From: Primulina eburnea
Taxonomy: Eukaryota > Streptophyta > Magnoliopsida > Lamiales > Gesneriaceae
Direction: 5' to 3'
NCBI RefSeq assembly: GCF_022965805.1
Contig: NC_133110.1
Span: 27,896,668-27,960,667, forward strand
DNA: 64,000 nucleotides
Shown here: positions 19,433 to 29,876 of the stretch, one piece after another
Layout of the letters: every line of letters begins with the position of its first letter
Position numbering within the stretch: the first letter of the stretch is position 1
The notes under the pieces: model-generated
What the model saw: only the letters and a program-made list of their open reading frames with translations
Told to the model about the DNA's origin: nothing
Database searches by the model: none
Translations under genes and position numbers: made by a program

Positions 19433-22400
19433 ATGGAAGATAAGTTCACAACGCTTGAACATCTAAAACCTGATCTGCAGAACTGGTTCGTCAAAGTTTT
19501 TGTGTCAGAGAAAACACCAATCCGCTTTGCAAAATGGGGAAGACAACAAAAAGTTGTTTTCATTGACAAAGAGGTTCAATCATTTATATTTTTTCCCAAA
19601 AAATTATTGTTGTTGCTTATCTTTTACTTCTATAATTTATATCAGCAGGATACAGGCATGCAGTGCATCATTTACGAAAATGATGTTGACCAATTTGACA
19701 AATTGCTTACGCTGTACAAAACATACTATGTGGGCAATGCAAAAATTAAAGAAATAAGTGGCAACACCCCAATTCTGGCAGCTTCCAAATATCAAATGAT
19801 CCTTAATAGGAGTGCCTACATTAAGCTTGCCGCTGAGGAAGATCAGTTACCTGTTGCCCCTGCCTATCAGTTGACATCATTTGCACAATGTCAGGAATTA
19901 GCAGATGTCACAAACAAACAAATCAGTTACGATCTTCCTCAGGTTTTTATCCTCTGTATAGTTATACCATTACTTTTACTCCGGACTTATTAAATTTTTT
20001 TTTACTAGATTTGTTATGCAGCGTCATACATGTCTTCCCAGCACGCTACGTCGAAAAAACTAAAAGAAACTTACAAGAGTTTGTAGTCGTCAATGAAGAG
20101 TAAGCCACTTTAGCTCAAAAAACATAATGTAAACTTGTACATTTCAAAACTTTCTCCAAATCTATTGAATTCACATTTAGAGTTTTATTATATGCACAGG
20201 CGTACACCCTTAATCCTTACATTGTGGGAGGAATTTCTTCAAAACGAGGCAACCTATTTAGCTGAAAATGTTCACAGTATGCCCATAATTTTAGGAATGC
20301 GGCTTTCTGTGAACACCTTCTATGGTAAAATTTCTTTTTTATTAACCTATAAAAAAATGCAAATGGTTATGTTAAAATGATTCGTACCTTAGTATATGTT
20401 GTTGCTAATTGTTCACATACGATATAATACAATTATTTTGTCGTTTCCAGATGATGCTAAGAGTCATTTTAAAAATACGTTCTCACAGGAAATGTGTTAT
20501 TGTAGGGCTTTCCGTTGGAACATTTCCCAACAGCACTATTTTATTTGACCCCCCACTACCACAGACAGAGCAGCTGAAATTGTGGTAATTTACAACTTCA
20601 CCGTTATTTTTTTTTTAAAGCTTCACAACTACTTATTCTTTTACCAACAAACTACTATTGTTAATGCATAAGTTTAACATTGTTGCTCTTTCCTAATATG
20701 GTTTACTATTACTCTTCTCATATTTCGTTATTCAAATGCTTACATTTTGCACATCTTTTTACTTGCACCTACTGCTTTCATTTAACTTGTTATTTACATC
20801 AAAAACTGACAACAGTGTAGTCATTTGTGCCAAACTATAACTACTTATGTTATCCGTTACTACAATTCTTGTACCACAACCAACTTAGACTGCATCAGAT
20901 CTTAAACATAAACTGAAATCTTGATATTTTTGCTTTAAAAGTCTGTTATTCATCTTCGAAGTATAATTCGCCAATTTATTTCCAAACATTCCTTTTAATC
21001 AACGTACTCTTTTTTTAATTGTTGAAATGTAAAACCTTTAACAATTTCAGCTAGATATTTTAGCTGCATTTGTTTTTTTCCTTACCTTGTATTTTCTAAC
21101 ATTATTCATCGTCTCGGCATAATTCACATGGTAAAGTTTACAACATTAAAAAATATGATAAATGAAAACTTAACTATTTGTTATTTGTATAGAGTTATAG
21201 AATTACTCCTAACTAAAACCTCACACCTCTTTAAGAAGTGCCCAGCATAAACTGAAATCTACTATTGATATCCACCCTATTCATAAACACACTCTCATTT
21301 TACATATTGTTCTTCTAGAACTGAAACAAAAAAAAATGTTTGCATTTTTCCCTGTCATCTAATTTACACTTATAGTTTTTTTTAACTCATTAACTGCAAC
21401 AAAATAACATGAAGTATTGTTACATATGCCTAATTTAGCCACTTTTATCAGTTATTGTTGCATTTCTTGTATAGCTAACACATTAGAACCCTTTAAGTAG
21501 TGCCAACATAAACTGAAATCTGTAATTGATTTCCATCCTATTCTTAGCCACATTCTTAATTTTATATTGTTCTTTCAGACTTCAAAGTACGTAGTCAGGC
21601 AATTTGTTAGTATAAGCATGTTAACTTTTCATATTCTTGACCCTTATATTCTTCTCGTTATTCAAAGATATTTTCATTCATTCTCATTGTCTACTATTCA
21701 AAGCTTCTACTATTGGCGTTACAGGTAAACCAAAAAAAAATTTTGATTTATTTCTGTTTATCTTTAGGTATGCTAGCTTTCTATAAATACAAAAAAAATA
21801 ACTTACACACCAAAACTTTCATAGGATGAAATCTAACAAAGAATATGTAGAGTCTGTTATTTCCCAGAGGCTGTATGAGAAAGAAAATCAGAGCATATGC
21901 CAACCATTTGAATATCAGATTCGCAAAATCAGTCAAATTCTAAGCCTGACTGAAATGGTAATATCTTACTCATTCAAACACTACTTTGCATTTCTATAAA
22001 TTTCATAATACACCCTAATATCAACAGATTTTTACTCACAGGTTAAATCTTTCTGGGTTAGGGCTAAGCTAAAGATTACTGATCTAGAGCGCAGTCTATA
22101 TTTTTTAGCATGCCCAAGCTGTTCTAGACCTTGTGGAGCAGCGTATACATACGAATTCACGTGCTTGTACTGCAACCATGATTTTCCAAGCCCAAAACCA
22201 CTTTTAGTTATATATATATTTTAAATCCCTAAGATATTAACATATTCATAGCTAATCCTCATCAAATTGTACAAACCTTACCTTGTCACAAACTATTTCC
22301 ATACAGATTATGTTTTCAGGCAGATTTATTCGAAGGAACTGGGAGTCTGAATGCCTACGTGGAACACAAGGAAGCAACATTCTTGTTAGGCATGTCGGCG

Positions 22401-22877
22401 GAAGAGATCATTACATCCGAACACGAGGTAAAATTGATTAAGACAGTTTTCTTCAGCACAAAACTCTCCATATCTTTTATGTTTAATTTAACTTACATAC
22501 AACAGGGAACACAACTTAAATCTTACGAAATCAATGAAAAAATCAAAGATTTGCAATTTCTTTTCCATATTAGAACATCCAAAAATGAAGCAAGGGGCAG
22601 AAGTTTTGTCCGGAACACGGTTATAGCATGCCTTCCGCCAATTGAACCATCAGCAACATCACACGACTCTGAAGAAAAGAGCTCATCTTTACATGTGCAC
22701 GAAGAATCGCTGCCAACTGTTACCACACTTGCTTCTCAAGAAAGCTCCTCAACAGTACAGGAATCACCTCTTCCAACAAAGCAGCTTGAACATCATCCCA
22801 GTACACGTGTTAAAAGAAAACTCAATTCCAAAGAGGATATAGCACAGAGAGATCTGAAATATGCTAAAGAAAACTGA
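19433..22877 (+). CDS. RPA1-like single-stranded DNA-binding protein carried by the Helitron, multi-exon
   Basis: Exons visible by eye: 19433 to about 19575 (MEDKFTTLEHLKPDLQNWFV), about 19649-19941 (first OB fold; FDKLLTLYKTYYVGNAKI), about 20032-20100 (VIHVFPARYVEKTKRN), about 20199-20324 (LTLWEEFLQNEATYLAEN; second OB fold), a short one near 20452-20585 (SVGTFPNSTILFDPP), about 21826-21959, about 22042-22200 with a C4 zinc ribbon (CPSC ... CLYC), about 22322-22428, and about 22507-22877 ending in a Ser/Thr-rich tail. This order matches replication protein A 70-kDa subunit, and plant Helitrons often carry such genes, probably to coat single-stranded intermediates. Some exon edges are uncertain. 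The zinc-ribbon exon lacks an obvious donor before a stop near 22220, so the gene may be damaged. Confidence 0.75.
20590..21820. other. Long intron-like gap in the RPA1-like gene
   Basis: About 1.2 kb without coding potential lies between the OB-fold exons and the C-terminal zinc-ribbon exons. It contains two diverged repeats of about 240 bp (around 21190-21310 and 21470-21580), both with AAGTAGTGCC/AAGAAGTGCC, CATAAACTGAAATCT and a CACCCTATTC-like phrase, and an older third version near 20890. It is either a large intron or a region where exons have decayed. Confidence 0.4.
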
Positions 22878-23907
22878 GATACCTATAATGTGTTCAGTTT
22901 TGAAACTACTACGTAGCAAGTTTCTTATAAATGTTTTGCCGTAAACAGGACTGGAAAAAATTTTGAAATGTATATACGCATAGAATCCCACTAGAAACTC
23001 CTGTGTATATGTGATATGCTTCTACTGCTAACCATGCCATACATGTTATTACAGAACGTTGCATCTTATTTATGTTGTAGACTGCAGTTCTTTCCACAGA
23101 ATTCACCCATTTAACTCGGAGGCAATAAATACCACAAACTTATTGCTACGCAGCTCAAGCAACAAAGGAAAAGTCACAACCTTAAATTAGGGAACAAGAG
23201 CTCGAACCTTTCTGCAGGTTCAAAGCCACCCGTTGTTTATGAGGTACAACCCTTTACTATAGTTAAAACTACTCACATAAATTGAGTGAAATAGTCTTTA
23301 TAGTTATTCATTTAAATGTTGAAATCATTTTCCCTACTGTCTTTTTTAAGGTATAACTTCATATACTATTTTTATTTCTTTCATTAAACTTTTTTTTTCC
23401 CTAAACAAAATTTTAAACTTTTTACATCTTAAACAAATCAGCTACATCTTATCTCACTTTTTTTATCAATCAAATGTTATTTTATATGTTTAGTTTTGCG
23501 TTACAATATACAGCACAAACTCTTGGTCGGCAAAAAAAAATTGAATTCTTTCCAATTTGACTATTGTTTTATTGTGTGTAATAGTGTTCTTTTTTTTGAC
23601 ACAACACACAAAAATGATGACTAAGCTTACCTTAACTTTACAGATGTCAAAAATGAACCATGTGCTGGCTAGCCTTTCTTTTTTATTGGAAATAGTAGCT
23701 TTCAATCCAACACGTATCAATAGTTGTTAATGACTCATCTAAAAAACCACTTCTTCTGCCAACACGCATCCATTAGATCTAGAGCCCAGGCTGTGGGCTT
23801 TCTGAACACTATATACTTATCTTATTTATTGCTTCAAAGTTAGTTCTTTATTTTACCATACTTTCACTCTCTTTATTAGCTATATCTTTTGTTCATAATC
23901 AGATCTA
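22878..23907. other. Helitron non-coding stretch after the RPA1-like gene
   Basis: About 1 kb of AT-rich sequence in which I see no gene, terminal repeat or RNA. Short frames on both strands have no recognisable motifs. Confidence 0.35.
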
Positions 23908-24159
23908 ATGGAAAACAACCCATATTGTACTTGTATGGATTGTGGCCAATGTTACTACAACTATCTATTTCAAAAAAAAGTTGAAGTTATGATGAAAAGA
24001 TTTTACTCCAATCCAGTATGGACGGTCATCTTCCGGCGAGTACTTACAATGGAAGCAAAGCTTTCTCTTTTGTTAGAATATGCAACTGATATTGAAAAAG
24101 AATTAAATATCGAAGATATGCGTGCATCAACATCAACCGATTGTCCACTAAATAATTAA
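23908..24159 (+). CDS. Small cysteine-rich ORF near the Helitron 3' end (83 aa)
   Basis: The frame starts MENNPYCTCMDCGQCYYNYL: three Cys-containing pairs in the first 15 residues (CTCMDCGQC) could bind a metal. The rest is helical-looking with basic residues. An acceptor-like CAG lies five bases before the ATG, so it could be a last exon rather than a separate gene. I do not recognise the family. It is inside the Helitron, 350 bp before the 3' terminus, and ends in TAA at 24157-24159. Confidence 0.35.
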   Translation: MENNPYCTCMDCGQCYYNYLFQKKVEVMMKRFYSNPVWTVIFRRVLTMEAKLSLLLEYATDIEKELNIEDMRASTSTDCPLNN

Positions 24160-24478
24160 GCAATTGTTTTCCTTGTGCTATAGAAAATGTTTAGTTATAT
24201 ATCGTTTGTATCTACCTATTAAGCATTTTAGTTTGTACCATATCTAATCGACATATATAAAATTTGTTTTTCACTGCTTGTTGCTATGTTTTTTTTTTTG
24301 CCTTGTACTTAATAGATTAATAAATCCATTAACAAAATCAATATAAAATATCCAAGAACTTCATGAAAAAGTTCTCAATCCGGTAGTTAAATACTTATAC
24401 AAACATAAAAAAAAAAAAACAAATCTTTTATTTATTAAGGGGGGAAAAACCATATGATGCATAACAAACCTGGGAAAA

Positions 24479-24508
24479 TACCTCAAAAATTGAGGTAATC
24501 AAAACTAG
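24479..24508 (+). repeat. Helitron 3' hairpin and CTAG terminus
   Basis: An 8-bp perfect stem TACCTCAA (24479-24486) and TTGAGGTA (24490-24497) with loop AAA is followed after seven bases by CTAG (24505-24508), then the flanking T. This matches the Helitron termination signal, though the stem is less GC-rich than usual. The 320 bp before it (24160-24478) holds nothing recognisable. Confidence 0.8.
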
Positions 24509-26805
24509 TATATATATAATTATAAATAATAGTAATTTATATAAGAAGATTGGGCCTAGGGTTCTCGCCGCGACGCCGCCTACAGTCGCTCTTTGTACAA
24601 TCAAAATTGAAGTACTCACTTCTTGGGTTCTCGCCGCGACGCCGCCTAAATGAAGTACTCACTTTTTTACGTCTCTATTTTTTTTTGTTTTTGTTGTGAA
24701 ATTAAAGGATAAAAAGTTTGAAATCCGTTTTCTACACATTGTTTTGGATGATTTTTCGAGTTTGTAAACTGAGGATTAGGATGTTTTTTAGGCTGGGTTT
24801 GGATTTGTTTGTTTTATTGTATTGTATTTTCTTCTGATTCGGAGTTAATATAAAACGTTTAGCAAAAAACGGTGGATGCATGATCGCTATGGTTCGAAGT
24901 TGTCTCCTGTATTTGCGGACGACTCTGATGAAGAGGACGAGATGTCGTTGGATGATTACCGTAGAGTATGAAATCTGTTCCTTTCGTTTTGGGTCATATA
25001 GATTTTACCCAGTAGGAAAAGAATCTCAAAATTGGAGATATTTGACATATTGGGTGAATGTTTCATGTTCAAAAATGAATGTTGACAGATATGTGACTTA
25101 TGTAATGAACCACGGAAACCTGGTAAACCTAAGCTGTACGGTCTACTTGTCACATTGTGAACGCGGACAAAATAGTTGATCTGAGAGATCTGTCGGAATT
25201 AGCTTTGAAATTGTTCAATGACGACAAGGTTGGACAAGCTATTTAATGTATTTACAGCCCTGATTTTTTTTTTGGTTCTAAAAAAAATCTTGTTCTTCAT
25301 TTTGTCGGTTTTGTTACAGTCGACCAGTTTCAAGCTCTTGAAGGTTTGCAAGATCAACCATGGTGGTAGTGGATATTACGGGTTGACTTTTAGGGCACAA
25401 GAAGATGGAATTAAGCATAGCCTTGTTTTTCGAGGTGTTGTTCATGCGGCGTGTGGGAAAAAAGAGGCGTTGTTTTGTGAGATAAAGGTACCATCTTCTT
25501 CACTCTGTTTACCTTGATAGTTTTTCTTGTATTTGTGCGTAGTTCAAATGAGGAACAAGTTTGGAATTTTAGAGTAGATTCTAAGAATGTGACTGCCAAC
25601 ACGGAATATGTTTTTATCACCAAAAGGTAAATTTTTCTTGGTCTTTCTTTAATCTAAGAAGTTAAGGAGTTGGTTTATGTTGTTTTCTTAGGATGATGAT
25701 GATGATGATGAAATTACACTTCTGTCCTGTGATGATGATTACGTCAGTTCAGAACGAGCATGTGAAAGTGAAGATTTGCCCCCCTTGCAAACGGTATGAT
25801 ATTTCCAGAAAATGTATCCTACGGTTGCACTTGTAAATTTTGTTGTTGATAGTGCTGCTGGTTCTGCTTCTGTGATTCCTTCCCTCGGTAACACAATGTT
25901 GATGTTTCATGAACATTTCTTTTCTTCTATAAGTTCTCTTTTGTATGTTTTTGTGATCATATGATGTACTCGATCAGATCTGTTGCATGATTCATGCATA
26001 GAAAGTAATTTTCTTACAGATATTTATTTGTTGCAGCAAAAAATGATCTTTGAGATGTCGCGACAGCTGATTCTGGAGAGAGCTTAATTACTAGTAAGAA
26101 ACCGCCAGCCTAGTGCAAAATAATTATATTATCTGGAGTTTTATATGTTATAGTTAATGTTATTGCGTTAGGTTTCTTAATGTGTTTGGAAGTTTCAAAA
26201 GGAATCTGATCCAAATCTATATGTAGTAGATGTTTATGGTGATAGATCCACTTGAATGGTCTATGTATGTGTTTTGTGGACTAAACTAAAATATGAACTT
26301 TATTACCTCTTGGCACCACGGTTCAATGAGTATACTTGGTGCGAAAGCTACGCTCTACGGTAGAGTTTTGAGTCCCCGGATTCTTTCGAAAAATCATTGT
26401 GAAGGCACATGAGTTTGGAAATTTACGAGTTCCCTCTATTTTTGGTATATGTTCCAAGTTGTTTTAATCATTTACCCAATTTTGTTGATTGATTATTGAC
26501 CCCTATACTACTATTGGGTTTCATCGCTTGTTCGTGTCAAACTTTTGATGTATCTATATTAATTTTCGGTGTTGGATAACTATAATGATATTTTTTGCTA
26601 ATTAAATAAAAAATTGTTTAAATTTAAAAAATGATGCAAAATGGTCAGCTTTGTGGAATTTTCATAACGACTGTCCACAAAATTTAATTTAATAATTTAG
26701 TTGCGCGTTTTTTTATTCATTGTGTGAAGGAAATAAAGATGGGGCAATATCTTGGCTTGTAGTCAGATTTGGACTTTGTGATGCCCAAACAAAACGCACC
26801 GAGTA
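24509..26805 (+). repeat. Inverted segmental duplication, left copy
   Basis: This segment, with the Helitron's left flank, is the reverse complement of about 47330-49760. It holds a cystatin-like gene copy and its flanks. The 5' flank includes a local duplication of TTCTCGCCGCGACGCCGCCT (24563 and 24627). The non-coding part after the gene (25794-26805) has no further ORF of note; it matches the right copy through the phrase ATGCCCAAACAAAACGCACCG near 26780. Confidence 0.85.
24862..25793 (+). pseudogene. Cystatin-like gene, left copy, frameshifted
   Basis: Exons by comparison with the right copy: about 24862-24965, 25089-25228, 25321-25487, 25543-25626 and 25692-25793. Exon 1 encodes HDRYGSKLSPVFADDSDEED. 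Exon 3 encodes the cystatin/monellin-like strand region YYGLTFRAQEDGIKHSLVFR and VVHAACGKKEALFCEIK. In exon 2 one T is missing compared with the right copy (ACATTGTG against ACATTTGTG), shifting the frame after about 17 codons. Exon 5 has lost similarity to the right copy at its end. Exon 4 does not join exon 3 in phase in either copy. No upstream ATG is evident, so a further 5' exon may exist or be lost. Members of this plant family resemble cysteine-protease inhibitors, but inhibitory function is not shown. Confidence 0.65.
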
Positions 26806-27282
26806 CAATTATTTTAAAATTTTAAGTAAAAATATAAATAAAATGACATAATTTTTAACAGCAATTGATTTTGTTATTAATAGAAAATCAAAGAGAATAT
26901 TAAAGATTATCAGAGAGAATATTGTGTTCACTAAACTTTTTCTGGGTTATTATATTTTAACATGTATTATTCTATATTAATTAATAGTTTATTATTATTA
27001 TTTAAAATTTGCGCGTATGGTAGTACTTTTTTTAAAATATGAAGTATTGTTACGGATTCATTGAATCCAATCCGTGACCCACTGTCACGAATTCTGAAAC
27101 ATTGGAGATCATGAAACAAGTTCACGAATTCTGAAACATTGGAGATCATGAAACAAGTTCACGATGGATTCTGCGAAGCGCACCAATATGGAGTGAAAAT
27201 AAAATGCAATGATTCGTATAACTGATTGAGCAGTCTATGTATGATATGATATATATTAATTCAATTTTCTCTGCGTTTCAGA
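26806..27282. repeat. Mixed repeat patch: inverted match to 40225-40430, palindrome piece and 37-bp tandem
   Basis: About 26810-27030 is the reverse complement of about 40180-40430. At 27054-27090 lies a diverged piece of the GTCACGGATTC palindromes. A 37-bp perfect tandem duplication follows (27086-27122 and 27123-27159). From about 27138 the plus strand encodes IMKQVHDGFCEAHQYGVKIK, resembling the zinc-binding start of a Ty3/Gypsy integrase (compare HEGICGNHLGG in the element at 29.4 kb). This is a short remnant at best. Confidence 0.45.
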
Positions 27283-27485
27283 ACCTATTCAATTACCCCT
27301 TTCGATGGATATTCATGGTTCTCCGATATGGGTTTTCCCTCATACCACCTTTCACTACTGACGCTGGATAACTCGTTGGGAAACCATGATTCTCCGAGGT
27401 GGGCTTCTCTGAATGCGGCCATGGCCTCCAACCCATCCTCCCAGCGGGCGGAGAACTCGCTAGAAATTCGAAGCCCCGAAGAATA
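27283..27485 (+). CDS. Probable terminal exon of an unrecognised gene
   Basis: After an acceptor TGCGTTTCAG (ending at about 27280) the plus strand is open for about 67 codons to a TAG at 27483-27485. The reading contains ITPFDGYSWFSDMGFPSYH and LDNSLGNHDSPRWASL, and ends SLEIRSPEE. Base composition is much less AT-rich than the surroundings, which supports coding. I do not recognise the family and could not find upstream exons; the DNA before it is repeat patchwork, so the exon may be orphaned. The minus strand is also open here, which I take as a shadow. Confidence 0.4.
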
Positions 27486-28989
27486 GTATTTATGAACTGA
27501 AACAAGTGATTTAATATTATTATTGGTTAAAGGATATGGGCTTGTTTTTACTTTGAACTCTATGTTTGCTTAATGTAGTTTATTATTTATTACTTTGAAT
27601 GTATTATAATTGAATTTATGCTCTATTATAATTTTTTTTAAAAATTATTTGTTGCTTAATCATGAATTTTATGTTTCGATTATTGCTAATTTATTCATCC
27701 CCTCATTAGGAAAAAAGTGATTCATTTGTCCATGTATATTCACTACATATTTTAGCGTGACTCCAATTTTACTCTCCTTTAATAATTGATTAAACAAGTT
27801 AATCTTTTTATTCACTTGAAAATAAAATCTCATAAAATCAAAATATTAAAAAAACCATATTAACATAATTGCCCTTATAGAATTATAAAATTAAAGTTAT
27901 ATATCTATACTATATATATTATATTATATTAAGTGTGAGAGTCTTAGAATAACTACCTTTGAGGACACCAAAATACTTAATTCCATAATTATCCTTCTTA
28001 CTCTACTAAAACCTTTTCAAGTCACTCCATATTTTAAATATAAAAAAATCAAAACAAAATTTCCCTTTTAAATTACCATTCTTACTCTACTAAAAATCTT
28101 TTCAAGTCACTCCATATTTTAAATATAAAAAAATCAAAACAAAACTTCTTTTTTAAATCGAACAACTTTTCTAAATCGAAAATAATTTCATGTTAATTAT
28201 TTAGTATTATTTTATCAAATTAAAAATAAGCATGTGCATCTTTTACTAGTATATATATATATACACACACACGTGTCAGGAAATAGTTGTAATATTATAT
28301 GTGGAATATAGAGAGATTTTCAATTATCATCATCACTTAAAAAAGTGAAATTAACCTAATTCATTAACTTTAATTCTAATTACAAATCATGGTCACCTTA
28401 TTTATACCAACAATTCAATAAATAATATTGGGATCAGTCTCCTCTTTATGTTTGTCAACGACAGATGACCAAATTTTAGAAAAATAAAATTTGAGAATTG
28501 TTTTTATTTAGATGAACTGATTGGTACTAACTATTGCAACAAAAGATAAAAGGTAAACACTGCAGGAAGATTTATAAAAAACAGAGCAGTCTTCTTTTTA
28601 TGTAACTTGGAAGTATATTTGTACCCCATGCGAGCCAAATATAATATTGACTATAAAAAGTGAACACACATTTGAACATTTAGCAACATCTTCTCTGGTT
28701 GTCATGCAAATTCACTCTCTTTACAAGAGCTAACTTCTCCATGCCATTCACACAATTTTGTATAATTAACTCGTGTAAATGGTTAGCAAAATAGTTCTAA
28801 ATATATGTAATTAAACGCGAGGGATTGATTATCATGGTTTTCCAGGGAAGAAATTATACCAAAAAAATGATCAAACATATGCTGTTTCTTCTATTTTCAG
28901 TTCATGCACCAAAACAGAATTTCTCCAATGAATTCACAAGATAAAACAGGGTTAGGGAAAAAGAAGTCATCGAAAATGTCAGCTCCAAA
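27486..28989. other. AT-rich intergenic DNA with an 84-bp tandem duplication
   Basis: No gene is seen in 1.5 kb. An imperfect tandem repeat with period 84 bp (CTCTACTAAA at 28001 and 28085) and a TA/CA microsatellite (28249-28274) are present. Confidence 0.5.
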
Positions 28990-29346
28990 ATCTAGCCGGA
29001 AGGAGTATAATTAGAGTTTGCAGGTTCTGACTTACTCTGGTAGTTTCAAACGCTTGAACGACAGCCGGTCCCAAGCCCTGTGTAGTGAACGAGAGTGATC
29101 AATAAACAATGCAAGGGTCCTAAGAGGATAAAATTTGATAGGCACGTGTGCATGAGATTTCATTACCTTACTTCCCCTTTCAACCCGCTTGGGATTATGG
29201 AACCCGAATTCTGTGATCGATCCTCCGGCCTCTGTAAATTGCAACCTGAAAGAAAGTAAATACATGTTTAAGTTTCTAGCAGCTCGAGGGCGACTACTTG
29301 CCATGGTTTGGCACAGTAAGGTGGGAAAATTTCCAGCTTCATTTGT
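28990..29346 (-). CDS. Possible small gene or gene fragment of unknown function
   Basis: The minus strand has a good acceptor (CTTTCTTTTTAG, 29379-29390) followed by an open stretch reading LHLWRASLFTNEAGNFPTLL, MASSRPRAARN, and, after an optional intron, QFTEAGGSITEFGFHNPKRV. A donor (AAG/GTAATG) near 29167 and an acceptor near 29083 would join it to GLGPAVVQAFETTR. Composition is coding-like. I do not recognise it. The first exon is split from its original upstream DNA by the Tat-lineage retroelement, because its start lies in the 77-bp sequence duplicated at the insertion. Confidence 0.35.
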
Positions 29347-29423
29347 AAAAAGAGATGCTCGCCACAAATGCAACTTCTAAAAAGAAAGCAAGTTCTGAAC
29401 GTTTTCCCTATTTATACAATACT
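29347..29423. repeat. 77-bp direct repeat, left copy, flanking the Tat-lineage element
   Basis: This 77-bp sequence is identical by eye to 36226-36302. It borders the retroelement on both sides, so it looks like a very long target duplication. It contains TATAAATAG on the minus strand (about 29409-29417) and the acceptor of the small gene at 28990-29346. Confidence 0.9.
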
Positions 29424-29834
29424 GATGGGTGTTAATCTAGAAAGGGGTTTTATTTTTATGAGTTGGGTTATTAGTATTCTAGAGTTGGATTGGGCCATTA
29501 ATTGGTGAATAAGCCCAATAGGGAGCCCAAGATAATTGGAGCCCATGGTCCAACTAGGAAACCTATAAATAGGAGCCATCTCACCTTTTTGGAGGGATTA
29601 TCTCATTATATGCTCCATAAGTATCTAGCTTTTGAGAGTACATATTTTGGGGTGTTTTGCTAACTTGAGTACTGGAGGATCTTTTACTGGGAATCTCACG
29701 ATACCTCTAATCTCGTTTCGTGACGTAGGTGGCGACCCTGATATTTACTGCTGTGAACATTGGAGTACGGGTTATTCTCTCATAACAACATGTCCACCCG
29801 AGTAGACTGATCACCTGAATTTTGTACTGCATCA
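29423..29834 (+). repeat. 5' LTR of the Tat-lineage element
   Basis: The LTR begins TGATGGGTGTTAATC and ends TACTGCATCA just before the primer-binding site. A TATA-like CTATAAATAGGAGCC lies at about 29561-29575, placing the transcript start near 29600. As no 3' LTR is present for comparison, the start is inferred from the edge of the 77-bp repeat and the TG dinucleotide. Confidence 0.65.
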
Positions 29835-29837
29835 GTT

Positions 29838-29853
29838 TGGCGCCGTCTGTGGG
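29838..29853 (+). promoter_or_regulatory. Primer-binding site of the Tat-lineage element
   Basis: TGGCGCCGTCTGTGGG begins three bases after the LTR. This string is common at this position in plant Ty3/Gypsy elements; its first nine bases fit tRNA-Asp. The exact primer tRNA is not certain. Confidence 0.6.
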
Positions 29854-29876
29854 AAACTGCCACCTGCTCACTGAGA

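Larger units (their letters stand above)
12302..24508 (+). mobile_element. Helitron rolling-circle transposon (12.2 kb), coding but broken
   Basis: The 5' end TCTACATATCTAAAAGAGGG fits plant Helitron starts. The 3' end is a perfect 8-bp hairpin (TACCTCAA / TTGAGGTA) eleven bases before the terminal base of CTAG. Insertion is between A (12301) and T (24509) inside a TA run, with no target duplication, as expected for Helitrons. Inside, all on the plus strand, are a RepHel gene (14577-19079), an RPA1-like gene (19433-22877) and a small ORF (23908-24159). The 5' limit rests on a short motif next to low-complexity sequence and could be off by some bases. Stops in the helicase suggest the copy is not autonomous now. 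Confidence 0.85.

Noticed and set aside
28249..28274. TA/CA run considered as a transposon terminus
   Set aside because: Simple microsatellite without inverted repeats or a target duplication nearby.
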